Shown: positions 10,501 to 21,821 of the stretch, piece after piece
Position numbering within the stretch: the stretch's first letter is position 1
How the letters are laid out: each line of letters begins with the position of its first letter
Assembly (NCBI GenBank): GCA_039621445.1
Contig: CP154957.1
Location: 20,228,714-20,292,713 of the forward strand
DNA length: 64,000 bases
Reading direction: 5' to 3'
DNA from: Euglena gracilis
Lineage: Eukaryota; Euglenida; Euglenophyceae; Euglenales
Position numbers and translations under genes: made by a program
Notes under the pieces: model-generated
The model's input: only the letters and a program-made list of their open reading frames with translations
Told to the model about the DNA's origin: nothing
Databases searched by the model: none

Positions 10501-13500
10501 CAAAAAAATATGCGATTATGGAAATGCAGTCCAAAAGTTCTCAAGCCAGTCCAAAAGAAAGTTCTGAAAAGGAACATGTGCATCCATCAAAAAAGCTCAC
10601 CCAGTGTGCACTTGTACTCCGGGAAGGGGGTGTGGGGGTTGTGGCACACCTGTACCGGCCCCGGAACGCGGAACGGCTGCAGTGCGTCCAGGGTGACCAC
10701 CCAAGGGGAGATGGACGAGGCGGGGGCGGGGGACGCCTCGAGCCAGACACGCCCCGGACACAACGGGTACAGCCCCGAACCGAAATGAGCCTGTCGCAAC
10801 GAAGCCCTCCCTTCACCCCAACCTGTCACACGCGGTGGCACTAGCGACCGGAACACGACCGGAGGGGGGGGGGGCGAGGGGGGAGGGGTGTCGGACCCCT
10901 GGGTAAGCTTCGCTCTTACACACAAAAGATAAACACTCAGCGACACCCCTTGTTAACCCCCCGTCGGCTGGCCAGCCAAACCAGATCTTTCCCACTCACC
11001 CGGGCCGAGAAGTGGGGGTTGGGGAGTCGATCCCAACCTCTCCGGCACTTGTCCTGCCTGAGTCGGAGGGGGGGGGGGGGACGGGCGGAGGCGGCCCGGC
11101 CGAAGTTCTTCGACAGGAAGGGGCCGAGGGGCACGTACTCCCACGTCTGGATGTCCCGGGCGGACCAGTCGTTGAACACCACGAAGCCGAAGATGAAGTC
11201 CTCCGCCTGGAGGAGGGGGGTGGCACCGTGGGGCAAAGGTCTTTGACGTATGGGGGCTTGGTGAGTCTCCGCCTTGATCGATCAGGTTCCCCGAAATCAC
11301 ACACTATTATCATCATTATTATATCCATTATTTCTTAAAATGCGCAACACTGTTTTATTTTTTAAAAAAATAAAGTTCAGATTTTTTTCAAGGAAAACAA
11401 ATGGTATTGAGAAGACAAACTAAAAAGTGACGAGCCCCCACTGACAGCGACCCTCTCACTGATAACGACCCCCTTTGGATTTTCCACCAACTCAAAAATT
11501 CAGGTAACAAACTGTCATTCAATGGGAGGGGGGGTTACACCATGGGCAGTTTGGGAATTTTTTTATCAACGTTGGCTTTCGGGCAATCATTATGTGGTAA
11601 TGACAGACATGACAGATTTTTCAGGCAATCAAAAATAACAACATGGAGAAAAACGTTAAATGAGGTTATGCAGTCTCCTTTCCCTTAGAGTCTTTTTCCA
11701 CCCAATAATATTGCACTTTGAACGCCCAGCTGCAGCACTTTGTTTGTAGGTTTATCAGTGGAATTTTTCCAATTGGTTGGTAAGAATGGTGCAGGGGGGG
11801 TTTGTCATCGGAGGGGGCTGGTCCTACATGGGAGGAGGGGGGACTTGGGGCCGGCTTCAGACGGTGGGGCAGGGAAGGACAGGATCGGATATGGCAGACC
11901 TCTGCGACGCTGATCGACTCCCCGAGAGGCTTGCCGTCGAATGTGATCCCGCAGGGGCAGCCCACAAACATTGTTGGGGCCATGCTTGTGCTTACCGACC
12001 GGGGGGGGGTGGGTGCTATAGGGTGCCTGCCCCTAGCAGGCACACCCCCCCGGGGGGGATAGGGGTCCGGGCCGGACCCAGAAAATTTTCATTGAAAATG
12101 GCCTTTTCCGGGCCCGTGGCGCCTTCGGCACCGGGGTCGGAGGGGGGTGCCTGCTAGGGGCAGGCACCCCCCAAAACCCTACCCCCCAGGGGGGGGTCGG
12201 ATCGGGTGCTATGGGGCGCCTGCCCCTAGCACCCCCCCCCCCCGTGGGGTAGGCACCCGACTAAGCACAAGCCTGGTTGGGGCGGGCCGGGATTCGTGGA
12301 CCGCCTCGCTGGACCCCCCCCCCCAAGGGAGCAGAGGCAAACCATATGCCATCACCTCGAACCTTTTTTTCCAGCTGCCAGGCATTATGCATCCCCATGT
12401 GGCACGGTGGCCTATCGAGGGTCCAGCCCCCCCCCCCCCGAGGTGGGAATTGCCGAAGAGAAAAGAAGAAAAAAGAGAACAAGGATTTTGACATTGGCGC
12501 CTCAAAAAAGCCGTGTGTGGAAGGGGAGCAGAGGCTCCAAAGGCTCCTCGGAGTGAGATTGCAAAGCGAATATTCAGAGACTTCGGCTGGAGGAAAGTTT
12601 GTGGAATCAGTGAAAAGGATGTGTGAGGGACGTTCACGGCAAGCGGCACCATTTCGACATGACCCCCCCATACCTCCCGGTCCTCAAAATAAACCACTGA
12701 GGGCAACATAGAGGCCTGGCCTGCCCCTTGCAAACGCCATCTCCAGCTCAAAGTCCAGCAGTTTGCACGGCCCAAAGACGGGGGGCTCGGCTTCATTGGG
12801 CTTTTGCTGCCCTGCGGGATGGCAGGGAACAGATGCCATGTGATGCTGGTGACCATACCATTGCTTAGCGACCCCCGGGGGGGGGGGGAGGGGGGGCCAC
12901 TTTCCACTCTGAAAAAACCAGTCAGTCGCTTTTTCCGAAGAAACCAGTCAGTCACTTTACCCCCCCCGGGGGGGATCGGCCACGCTTCAGGAGGCAATGA
13001 AAATTTGCCAAAAAAATCTCAATACAATTATATACATACAAAAAATACAAAATACAAATTTACAAAAAATACAAAAAATTTACGGCGCCGTCGGCGCCAG
13101 GCCAGCCACTTTTTCATTTTTGGGCCTACCCCACCCCGGGGGGGGGGGGGGGGACCCTGGCCAAAAAAAAAAACCAGTCAGTCACTCCCCCCGGGGGGTG
13201 GGGTAGGACAGGTGTTAAGCAATTGTATGCTGGTGATGCTTCTGCCGGAGCCATACCTCGCTGATCTGCATGCAACCCATTTTTCAGTACAACTTGGTTG
13301 TTCTCATTCTGCTATTCTGCTGGGACTGCGGCAAAAAAAAGCAAGACGCAATGAATGCTTTTGCAAAGCTAAACTTACAACAAAATATTTTGGAAAATGA
13401 CTGAAAAGTTTCAGGCGAAATATCTTGAAACAGAGGCAAAAAAAACACACACACACACACACACACACAAAAGAGGAGCAACTTCCTTTTACAGCCAGAG

Positions 13501-15900
13501 TGTCTACACACCAAGGCACACACCCTTCGGCCGGCGGATGGGAACGCCGCTGGGCACGATGGACGACGCCCGGCCGTGGTACGCCACCGGCAGGTGCTTC
13601 CAGTTCGGCAGCAGCGCGTTCGCCGGATCGCGGAACATGCACCCGACGTTGTGCGCGTGCTGCAGGCTGCTGTAGAAGTCGGTGTAGTCCCCAATGACCA
13701 CCGGCATATGCAGCGTGGCGGCGGCCCGGGGGACCAGCACCTGCTGGTGGTGCTCGCTGGCGGCCTGGAGAGGGTCCAATGCAAAGTGGGCGGCTGTGAC
13801 AAAGCAGCCCAACAGCACATGCAAGAAGTGCGGGGATTTCAAAAAAAAACGTGCAAACCGAACATGCCTGGATAACGTGTGATTCGGAGGAGTGGATTTG
13901 TAAAAGAATTTACAGTAAAACCCCTCTCCCAATTATAGAACCCCCAAAAAATTTAGTGTTTTTGTCCCTCCGAAACATTGAGCCGAGTTTCGATTTCACC
14001 AGGTTTGATCCCGGGAAATTTACCCAAAAATACACAAAAATCCTGGACCTGTCCGCCGCACTTCCTGCGGCAACTGACAATGCCAGGTGGTGGCCGGGAA
14101 ATAAGGTGGCAGATCTCCCTTTGCTGGCTTTTGCGGTGCTGTGGCACGGTGTGGAGGTTTGTGAAGCCATTTAGTTACGAAGGAGTGTGTCTTCCAGCAC
14201 AGCTGAACTTATGGAAGAAGAGAGAGAACGCTGTTTTTTGCGTTGAAGAAGGGGATAAAGAATACAGGACTTCCACCAGTCACCAGTTGAGCTCTGTGGC
14301 AGGCTAGCCATATCACTCCATTCATCTTGAGACTCTGTGACACCCAAAACACTGAACACGGCGCAGTAAAAAAAAATGGACCAATTCAGTGTGCGCAATT
14401 GTTCAACCGGACTTTGTTCTCAATCATGCACACGTACCACTTCAAATCCGATACACAGCCTTCTCTACCAGCCTGTTTGGAGCTGGAAAAATTAATGTCA
14501 CGTTCTCTCTGTGGCGCTGGCGACCGCCCCCCCCCCCGAAAGCAGGGATAGAAAAGGCGGTACAAAACATCATGCTTCTACTGACCACATTGTAGCACAT
14601 CATTTTTTGCACTCACCACCTCCTGGTTTTCCAAATAGTTGCATTGTTTTGCACGTTTTTTTTTCTTTGTGAAGTGATGAGGGGAGTAATTTGGATGGAT
14701 CTTTTTTCTTCCTCCCATGCAAAATTATTTGGGCACACAAAGCTTTAGGGCAGTGCAAGGTTATTTGGGAGGGGGGCTTAGTGGACTTTCCCCAAGGTGA
14801 CAACTTCCGGGGGGGTTCCAGTTTTGAACACCCCCCCCAAATATAGAACCTGGATTCTATACTCGGGTACATTTATCAGGACCCTCATGGACCATCAATG
14901 GTTTTGGGATGCCCAAATAACTTTGCAGGGTGTGGGGTGAAAAGGATTGGTGACGTTGAGGCCTATGCGTTTGTTGGCTGACTGGCAAGCTGACAACTTC
15001 CCGTCTGGGTGTGGGGACAAAGAAGACAAGAGCAGTTTCGGATTTGGTGACAGTTCTGGTCAGGGACCGCGTCGGGAGGGAGTCGGATTTCTACAAATGG
15101 CGGAGCGGCAGAGACCACCCCACAACGGAGATCGGGGGCACCTGCAACGCGCTGCCCGCCGCCCCAAACAGGGCCGTCAGCCTCTCCCGCAGGCGGCGGC
15201 AGCCGGCCTTGCCCGCGGCGCACAGCAGCGGGTTGAGGGCGTCAGTGGCCAGGGCCTCCGGCGCCACGCCGGTGCCCTCCAGGTAGCCCAGCCCGCCGCA
15301 GAGCGACGGAGGCACAGGCGGGGGGGGGGGGGGGGCGGGGGGGGGGGCCCCCAGGGGCGGGTGGCTTCAAGAGAAGCCTGTTCCTGACTCTTACAGACCA
15401 ACCTGGTGCACGTCCTGCCCGCAAACGGCATATAAACCCAAACGATGTGCGTGTGCACATCGAGACGGCGAGGACGGGGAAGCCCCCGGAGTCCCACCCA
15501 GGGTTGAGTACGGTACGCCTGGGAATCGGGGAGAGCCAACGCCCCAACAATTGTGAAACAATTGTGTCCCCCCACCCTGCTCCGCTTTCCAAGTGGGCAT
15601 GCCATCCATCAGAGTACAAGGTGCACACACTTTTCATAACTACACAGGCACAGACCAAGGTTCAAAGAAACGGGTGCATGTGCAGTCCTGCGGAAACTGC
15701 ACCTTGAACGTCCCGTCCCATCGCCACTGCCGTCGCCCTGGTCTGCCTAGGGCCGCCAGGTCAATCACGTGGTCCCCCAGGGCCGCCCCCACCCGCTTGG
15801 GCTGCCCCGCGGTGGAGAACACCCCGAGCGGCAGGTTGGCCAGCGGGAAGTCGCTGCCCGCCGGGATCGGGAGCGCCGGGCTCCCATAGCGGCGTGTCAT
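4939..15900 (-). CDS. FAH: Fumarylacetoacetase, about nine exons
   Basis: FAH hydrolyses 4-fumarylacetoacetate to fumarate and acetoacetate, the last step of tyrosine catabolism, in the cytosol. Exons: 15900-15749 ([17 protein letters not shown]), 15283-15142, 13764-13524 ([42 protein letters not shown]), 12811-about 12731 ([18 protein letters not shown]), about 11973-11900 ([12 protein letters not shown]), 11206-about 11090 ([20 protein letters not shown]), about 10736-10596 ([11 protein letters not shown]), 8135-8001 ([27 protein letters not shown]) and 5141-4939 ([15 protein letters not shown], ending in TGA). The Asp, Glu and His metal and catalytic motifs of the family lie in these blocks. 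Some junctions are clean GT-AG (exon 2-3, exon 3-4). Exon 8-9 fits a GC donor. Exons 1-2, 4-5 and 6-7 lack GT-AG and look nonconventional. The segment between exons 7 and 8 is shorter than the family norm, so a tiny exon may be missed. An upstream Met at 15933 is possible. Confidence 0.93.
5490..5830. repeat. Dispersed A/T-rich repeat in the last FAH intron
   Basis: Segments such as ACCAGGTTTTGTATAATGCT and TTTTGCTTCATTGTCGAGA recur, slightly changed, near 43420-43470 and 44350-44390 in the long intron of the fibrinogen-like gene. No coding potential is seen. The stretch 5860-6260 that follows is A-rich with homopolymers and holds nothing recognisable. Confidence 0.55.
6266..6855. repeat. Intronic block with hairpin ends and GGGGTCCATTTCATGG repeats
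   Basis: The block is bounded by the near-perfect hairpins GTTGTGCAAATGCACAAC (about 6267-6284) and GTTGTGCAGATGCACAAT (about 6843-6860). Between them GGGGTCCATTTCATGG and GGGGTCTTATT-like motifs repeat several times. It may be a decayed transposon inside FAH intron 8. No protein is encoded. Confidence 0.4.
7547..7821. repeat. (CAA)n-(CAC)n trinucleotide microsatellite
   Basis: About 90 bases of CAA repeats pass into about 165 bases of near-pure CAC repeats, then back to CAA. It lies in the intron between FAH exons 8 and 9. The long Gln/His reading frame across it is a by-product of the repeat. Confidence 0.95.
8400..10590. other. Long FAH intron without recognisable exons
   Basis: A/T-rich and C-rich low-complexity DNA. 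The region 9280-10280 is unusually C-rich on the plus strand, with CCCACC runs and a (CCCA)n tract near 10250-10272. No exon matching the missing central FAH segment was found here. Confidence 0.5.
11981..12275. mobile_element. hAT-like MITE inside FAH, at the edge of exon 5
   Basis: A 295 bp element whose plus-strand ends read CATGCTTGTGCTTACC and CTAAGCACAAGCCTG. On the minus strand it begins CAGGCTTGTGCTTAG. An exact 8 bp duplication, GTTGGGGC, flanks it at 11973-11980 and 12276-12283. CAG-type ends with an 8 bp duplication are typical of hAT elements. The interior is C/G runs and inverted GGGTGCCTGCCCCTAGCA motifs. It inserted a few bases upstream of FAH exon 5. A related start (CAGGCTT...CTAAGTCGGGTGCCT) occurs at about 34369. 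Confidence 0.8.
12855..13228. mobile_element. MULE-like non-autonomous transposon, copy 2
   Basis: A 374 bp relative of the element at 3701-4033, in opposite orientation. The ends are ATACCATTGCTTAGCG and TGTTAAGCAATTGTAT. The flanks GCTGGTGACC (12845-12854) and GCTGGTGATG (13229-13238) share 8 of 10 bases. Shared internal blocks include ACCAGTCAGTCACT, CCAGCCACTTTTTCATTTT and GGCGCC. It sits in the GT-AG intron between FAH exons 3 and 4. Confidence 0.8.
13440..13470. repeat. (CA)n microsatellite
   Basis: A short perfect CA tract in the FAH exon 3-4 intron, next to a CAAAA-rich stretch. Confidence 0.85.
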
Positions 15901-16529
15901 TTTCATTATTACATTACGCAGTAAATTGTGCAAATAAAACTAAATGCAAATAAATAAATTATTACATCATTAATTAAAATTCGAGGGGCTGGCGGGGGAC
16001 AACAAACGACACAGGCGGCGTGGCGGGACTGAATTGGGGTGAAAATGTTCACCTGCAGAGGATTTGTGTCTGGGGAGGACGCCGAGCCTTGGAGGTGTCA
16101 CGATTGTGGTGACGCCTGAGCCACCCTCCGTTTCGAAAGCTCTCTTTTGGTGTGTGCCGTTCAAAACCCAAAAACCCACACCTCCAGATGTGGTTTGAGT
16201 TTGTTGGTGGGTTGCATTGACCTACAATTCTCTCAGTTACCCCCCATACACTTGGGACAAACATGCCATAGAAAGAGGAGGGTGTGATCATCCGACAACC
16301 TGGACAGTCTGGGTTTATTTGAAGGCAATCATGGGAGTTCAATGTTTGTTTATGGGTTTTAAACTTTTTTATGCTTAATAATTTCAAATTGCTTGCAAAT
16401 TGCAATTAAACTGTAATTTATGCATCCCCCCCTCCAACCCTCCAAACCCTCCAAGGGGTTATTAAAACAAAGGCATCTGCATCCAGGCGCATGTCATAGA
16501 ATGCAAATTGCCTGGAATGCAAAAAGGCT

Positions 16530-16672
16530 TCTGCATGACTGGCCAGGAAGGCCGGGACCGCAGCGCACGAGAGCCAGGATGGGCGGCTGGCGAAGGAGCG
16601 CCGGGCCATTCTGCCCAGGAGACCGACCCCCCTCGGCACCATGCGCGTCAACCAAGCGCCACGGGCGGAGGA
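16530..16672 (-). other. Possible N-terminal exon, unidentified
   Basis: The minus strand has an open GC-rich stretch starting MVPRGVGLLGRMARRSFASR, Arg/Ser/Ala-rich and poor in acids, like a mitochondrial presequence. It lies upstream of FAH in the same orientation. FAH already has a normal N-terminus at 15900, so this may be chance or belong to another gene. The region 15901-16529 holds nothing recognisable. Confidence 0.2.
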
Positions 16673-16800
16673 CTTTCTGTGGGGAGGAGGACAGAGAGAG
16701 GGATGAGGGGCATTGCCACCCACCGGGCGGCCCCGCTACACACTGTTGCGGACTGACCCCGGCGAATGGATGCGGTTGGCTCGGACGAGTCGGATGCATC

Positions 16801-19254
16801 GTCAGCTCGCGAAGTCCGTCGAAGAAAAATCTTGGGGAAAGTCCACATTTCGACTGATTTTTTCAAAAGATTTGATCAAAAGAGTTTGCGCACAAAAAGA
16901 AATGCAAAAAGAAATGCAAAAATACATGGGGGTGGGATGTTGTGGGGTGGGTTGTGGGGTGAGGGGGGGTACTGTGGGGCACTGCGGGACCTCCATTTTA
17001 CCCGTCTCTCGATCGTTGTGCCAACTCCCCCACCACCCCCTTGCTTTGGGAATGCAGTGTCTGATGGGTCATAGTGGCAGTGTCTGATACCCCTCAAACC
17101 TGCCTCCTCCAGCCCCACACCTCCCTCAGACTCCCATGGAAAGGGGCAGGGCAGTGGAAAACGTCCCTCACAGGTGTGTTGGTCCTCCCTGACCGCGGGA
17201 GGGATGATGCCCGGCAGTTTTTCTGTTTTGTGACTGACTGGTCAAGTGTGGGGCACTACGGGGGGGGGGCCAGGGGAAGAACACCCAATGTGGGAAGGAG
17301 CAGAGGCACAGGCCACAGCAACGGCAATCAAAGACGGAGCAACGAGCTCCTGGGGTGAGGGTGGACCCATTTCCCTCACCCGTCGGGGCCATGGCCAGTT
17401 TGCCAAACCCTTAAAAAAAACCACTCAAAGAAAGAGGGAAGAGGAAGTGCTTTTGAGCCACTGTTGCGCGGTGGATCGGTTGCTGCACAAAAAATGTGCC
17501 GCAAAAAACTCAAAAAATTCATAAAAATATCAAACAAAAAGCGCGGTTTGTGGGAACCAAAGCTTCTTGACAAGCATTCCAAACTCCAGCTCCAGTCTGG
17601 ATGCAGGAAGACCAGCTGGACGGAGTGTAGTGGCTTCGGATCGGTTTGGCAATGTAGTGTTGGCCAGCGGCCACAGGAAGGCCTGCGGAAGGAAGCGTCT
17701 CCGTGGCAGGTTACCCAGCAAAGGTCCACAGCAGAAGCGTGGGGTATGCGGGCAGGACCCAGCCCAGGAAAGGGGGGCAAACGATGTACCTTTGCCTTGG
17801 GGCCCTCGCTGAGTATGCACCGCTATTGGGCAATGCTAATGATCTGAGTGGACGGAAATTTTGATTTACAATACAACAAAGGTCTCGCATTCAATTAAAA
17901 AAATAAAAAAAACATTGGACAGGGATTCCCACAAACTCGTGCTGACCACCCTTGATCCTGATTCGTGATTATTCGTGATACCAAAAGAGGTCTGGTTTTT
18001 GCTTTTGTAGTATTACAAAAATGGAAGGAAACAACCCAAAGTTGCCAACAATTAAGAAAAAAAAAGAGATTCAGTTTGCCCATGTTACCTCTACCATCAT
18101 TCTCAAACTTTTTTTTATAGCAAACTTCTGCAAAATCCGGCAAATTTTCACCAAATCCTGCAAAATCCATTTTGGCCGATTGTCCATAATTTTCTAATTG
18201 CTGGACCATTATTGGCCGTTTCAGCTATTTTGGGCCAATTTCGGAGTACAGAAACATATTTTCATTGTGTTTCTGCAATCCTTCCCCATTCATGCAAACA
18301 TGTCCTTGTGGCCCAACCTGTTGCAGACTCTTCAGGATAGCAGTTCGTCTCAATGATCATAAATGAGAAATTGCATTTGGAATTATTGCTGTTTGTTTGC
18401 GGTGATTTGTGACCAATCATGATTATTCATAATTTTGCGTGATTTTGGAAAATCCCCAAGTTCATGCTGGTTCGTGATCATTCGCCATTGTTTGTGGCAC
18501 GAATTTGCGGGAATCCCTGTATTGCATATGACATGAATGCGATGAATTTCAAATTTGTAACTTGATATGAACTCATTGGGGAACATCAAACAACCATTAG
18601 GGAATGGAATTTTCCAGAAGACACAAACTGAATCCAGGAGAGGATATCAATGGAGGCGATGAAGACTGAGGGTCCTGGACAGCGGGAACGGTTGGGGGCA
18701 GGGGAGGAGGCCGGGGGACACTTGTCCCCACCGGAAGACCCAAAGGGGTGGAAAGGATATCGTTGTGTGGCACACCATTGCAAGCAACGCCAAATTTGGC
18801 CCCGGAACCAACCTGCCACATGGAGGGAATTGATTGTCTCAGAGAACGGATTCTGGTGGCGGTGGCCAGGCGCCAGGGGTGTATGTGCAGTGGTGTGGGC
18901 ACTCCATCAACCAAGGTTCAGGCTTGGAGGCAGACGGAGGGAAGAGGAGAAAGGCAGACCCTTGCGATGTGCGGGCTGTCCTGGGTTTGTGCCCCCAGTG
19001 ATGGAGGCGAAATGGCGGACCTCGCACCTTGTGGCACAAACCCAATGCAGCCCCGGGGATGATCGCCAGGAATTCAGTTGGGCACGTTTGGGCCGGCCGG
19101 GGCTGCCGGGGGGGGGGGGGGGGGCAATTCCTACAGCAAACGGCCGGGCCTCACAGTAGCAGGGGTCTGGGCCAAATGACACGCAGGGGGCCCCGGGTAT
19201 GAAGGGGGTGGGCGGTGGGAATGTATGTGCTGGCAAGGGTGGGGAGAGGGGGGC
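16801..19254. other. Outer part of left arm, no recognised gene
   Basis: Unique-looking sequence downstream of the left CS/Sel1 gene. The part 17870-18600 is A/T-rich. A GC-richer segment near 17560-17800 has open frames on both strands but no family resemblance. The mirrored region is 61525-64000. Confidence 0.4.
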
Positions 19255-21770
19255 TCAGCGCCGACCGGGGACGGCGGAGCCGCGGCTGAGGGACACCAGC
19301 CAGACGCCCAGGGCGCAGCCGATGGCGACCGTGCCCGCCTTCTCCCAGAACGACGCCCCGCCCCACAGCGAGCGCTGCAGCTGGGGGCTGGGGGCCGGGC
19401 CGCTGCCCCCGCCCGCCCGCGTCAGCTGCCCCCAGGGCAGTGCAACCCCAGGGTCTTTTGAGCCAAATGTGATCGGGGGGAAATGACCCCGCGCGTGTGC
19501 GTGTGCGCGCAGTGTGTGGGTGCGCGCGGGTGCGTGAGAGCGTAGTGTGTGTGTGTGCGTGTGTGTGCGCGCGTGTGTGTGTGCGTGCGTGCGCGTGTGT
19601 GCGTGCACGCGCGTGGGCATGTGCATGAGTGTGTGTGTGTGCATGTGCGTGTGCGCGTGCATGTGTATGTGCTTGTGTCAGCTTGTGTGTGGGTGTGCAT
19701 ATGTGTGCGTGCGTGTGTGCGTGCGTGCGTGTGTGCGCGCGCGTGTGCATGCACATGTGTATGTGTTTGTGTCAGCTTGTGTGTGTGTGTGCATGTGTGT
19801 GCGTGCGTACGTGCGCGCGCGTGTGTGTGTGTTTGTGTGTGTGTGTGCGCGCGCGCGCGTGTGTGCATGTGCGTGTGCGTGCGTGCGCATGTGTGCACGT
19901 GCGTGCGCGTGGGTGGGTGGTGGGTGGGGGTGGGGGTGGGGGTTTTTGAGAGCGAGACTGTGCTGGGGGGTGTTGTTTGCGCGAGCATGTTCCATTGTCC
20001 ACATAGTGAAATCCCTCTCGACCTGGATCATAAGGGAGCCAATAACCTCCCTCTCCCCCCCTGAACAACAATAATGACGATTGTGACCCCCCCCCCAGTC
20101 AAGTGGCAGCCCAAACACCGCTTGCGTTATTCCACACTCAACTGTACAGCAGGAGGCATTTTTGCCACGTTGAGGATGATACGCAGCATTGGAACGCGAA
20201 ACTTGGTGAGTTGGATATACTCTTTCAAAAAAAATCATGCATCTGCTGTGCCTGCCCCCCCCCCCCCGTGGCTCTGCCCGGCACCACCCTGGCCGCCCCT
20301 CCATCCGCTTCACGCGGTCCTGGAACGCCCGGTCCTTCTTGGGCTGCACCAACGCCGCCGCCGTAGAGATCTCCGGGATGTCCTCCTGCACAGGAATCAG
20401 AGGCAGCCCCCCCCCCCCCGCCGTGCAGACACAGGGAAGCCATGCCCGCCGACGGAAGGGACACCCCCCACAGACCCAGCCATTGCTTGGCCTGGTGGAG
20501 AGCCCAGTCCAGAAGGAAACAAAACCACGGTTGGGTAAGTCACAGAGAACAATGAAATTGTGTCACCCAGCACGGTATTCTTAAGGACATCCTGGGGGAG
20601 TCCATCCAGCAGGCGGTGTATGGGTGGCGGAGGGTTTGGGGGTTTGGGGGGGGGGGCAGCCAGCTCTGGGATGGACAGGGCTGGTGCCCAAGATCTGGCA
20701 GGGAAAAAAAACCCAAATCCAACCGGGTTTCAGCCAAAATTTTGAGGAAACTGGGTTTCCGTTTTTTTTTTAAAACCTTTTTGGACCCTCCTTTCAAAAA
20801 AATGCGGTTTTCAGTTGGGCTCTGCTGGGTCAATCTGGGCACCATCTTATTTCAGTGTCCCTTCCAGGGAGTACACCGCCGGCTGGGAGCGACTGGCTGG
20901 GGGGGGGGGGGGGCTGGATCATTTTCGGCTGAGGCAAACCACGGATATCCAATGGCTTGATAGGATGTGGACAGAACCATTTGGAGGGGCTTTCACTTTT
21001 TTCCAGTCAAAACTGGCCAGGGCTAAGAGCGTGGTCTCACTTCTGCTCAAGACCACAACAATTAAGGTATTGTTGTGGTCTTGTTGCCCACAACAAGACC
21101 TTAATTTAGGCATCCCACCTCATGAACGCAGTTGTTGGTGTGTGGTGAGTGGAAGCAGCAGGAAACCCAGACACAAGACCCATTTGCTCACCGACTGGTG
21201 GCATCCCTGCGGGATAACACAAAATATCAGCTGCCTCTGAACAGAACAGCAGCAGGAATTGTGTTGAAACCAGCCTGCCTCTCAACGCCCTTTCAACCTT
21301 TTTTCAAACCGTCTTCATGCCTCCAAATGGTTCGCCTCTGCCCCCCCGGCGGGCCTCACACACCTCCGGCTCCGGCTGGGCGGGGGAGGCAGGGGCCCGC
21401 GCCTCCTCCATCGCCTTCTTCAGCAGCTGCAGCTCGTGGGTCGGGATGGTGCTGCGCAACTCCGGGTAGAGGGCGCGGGCCTTCTCATAGCACGCCTCCG
21501 CCTTGCCGAGGTCCCGGGGGAAGCCCGGGGCGTCCCGCAGGTAACAGTCGCCCATCGTGACGTAGGACTGGGGGCACCCTGGCGGCGGGGCAGGGGGCTG
21601 GACCATGGCCAATGCCAGGCTAAGCAAAGAGGAGTCAGACAGACACATACACAAAGACACATGAACACACACAGACACACACACACACACACACACAAAT
21701 ACACCCATGCGCAGAGACAGACACGCAACTCGCGCACATGCATACAACTCACACAGACCCATGCACACAG

Positions 21771-21821
<51 letters not shown>

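Noticed and set aside
11981-12000. MITE end as the splice acceptor of FAH exon 5 (AAG|CATGGCC)
   Set aside because: It is in phase only with a weak GTTTGC donor and would add Met-Ala-Pro-Thr. Joining ELEMAF to VGC through the GTTTG repeat fits the FAH family better.
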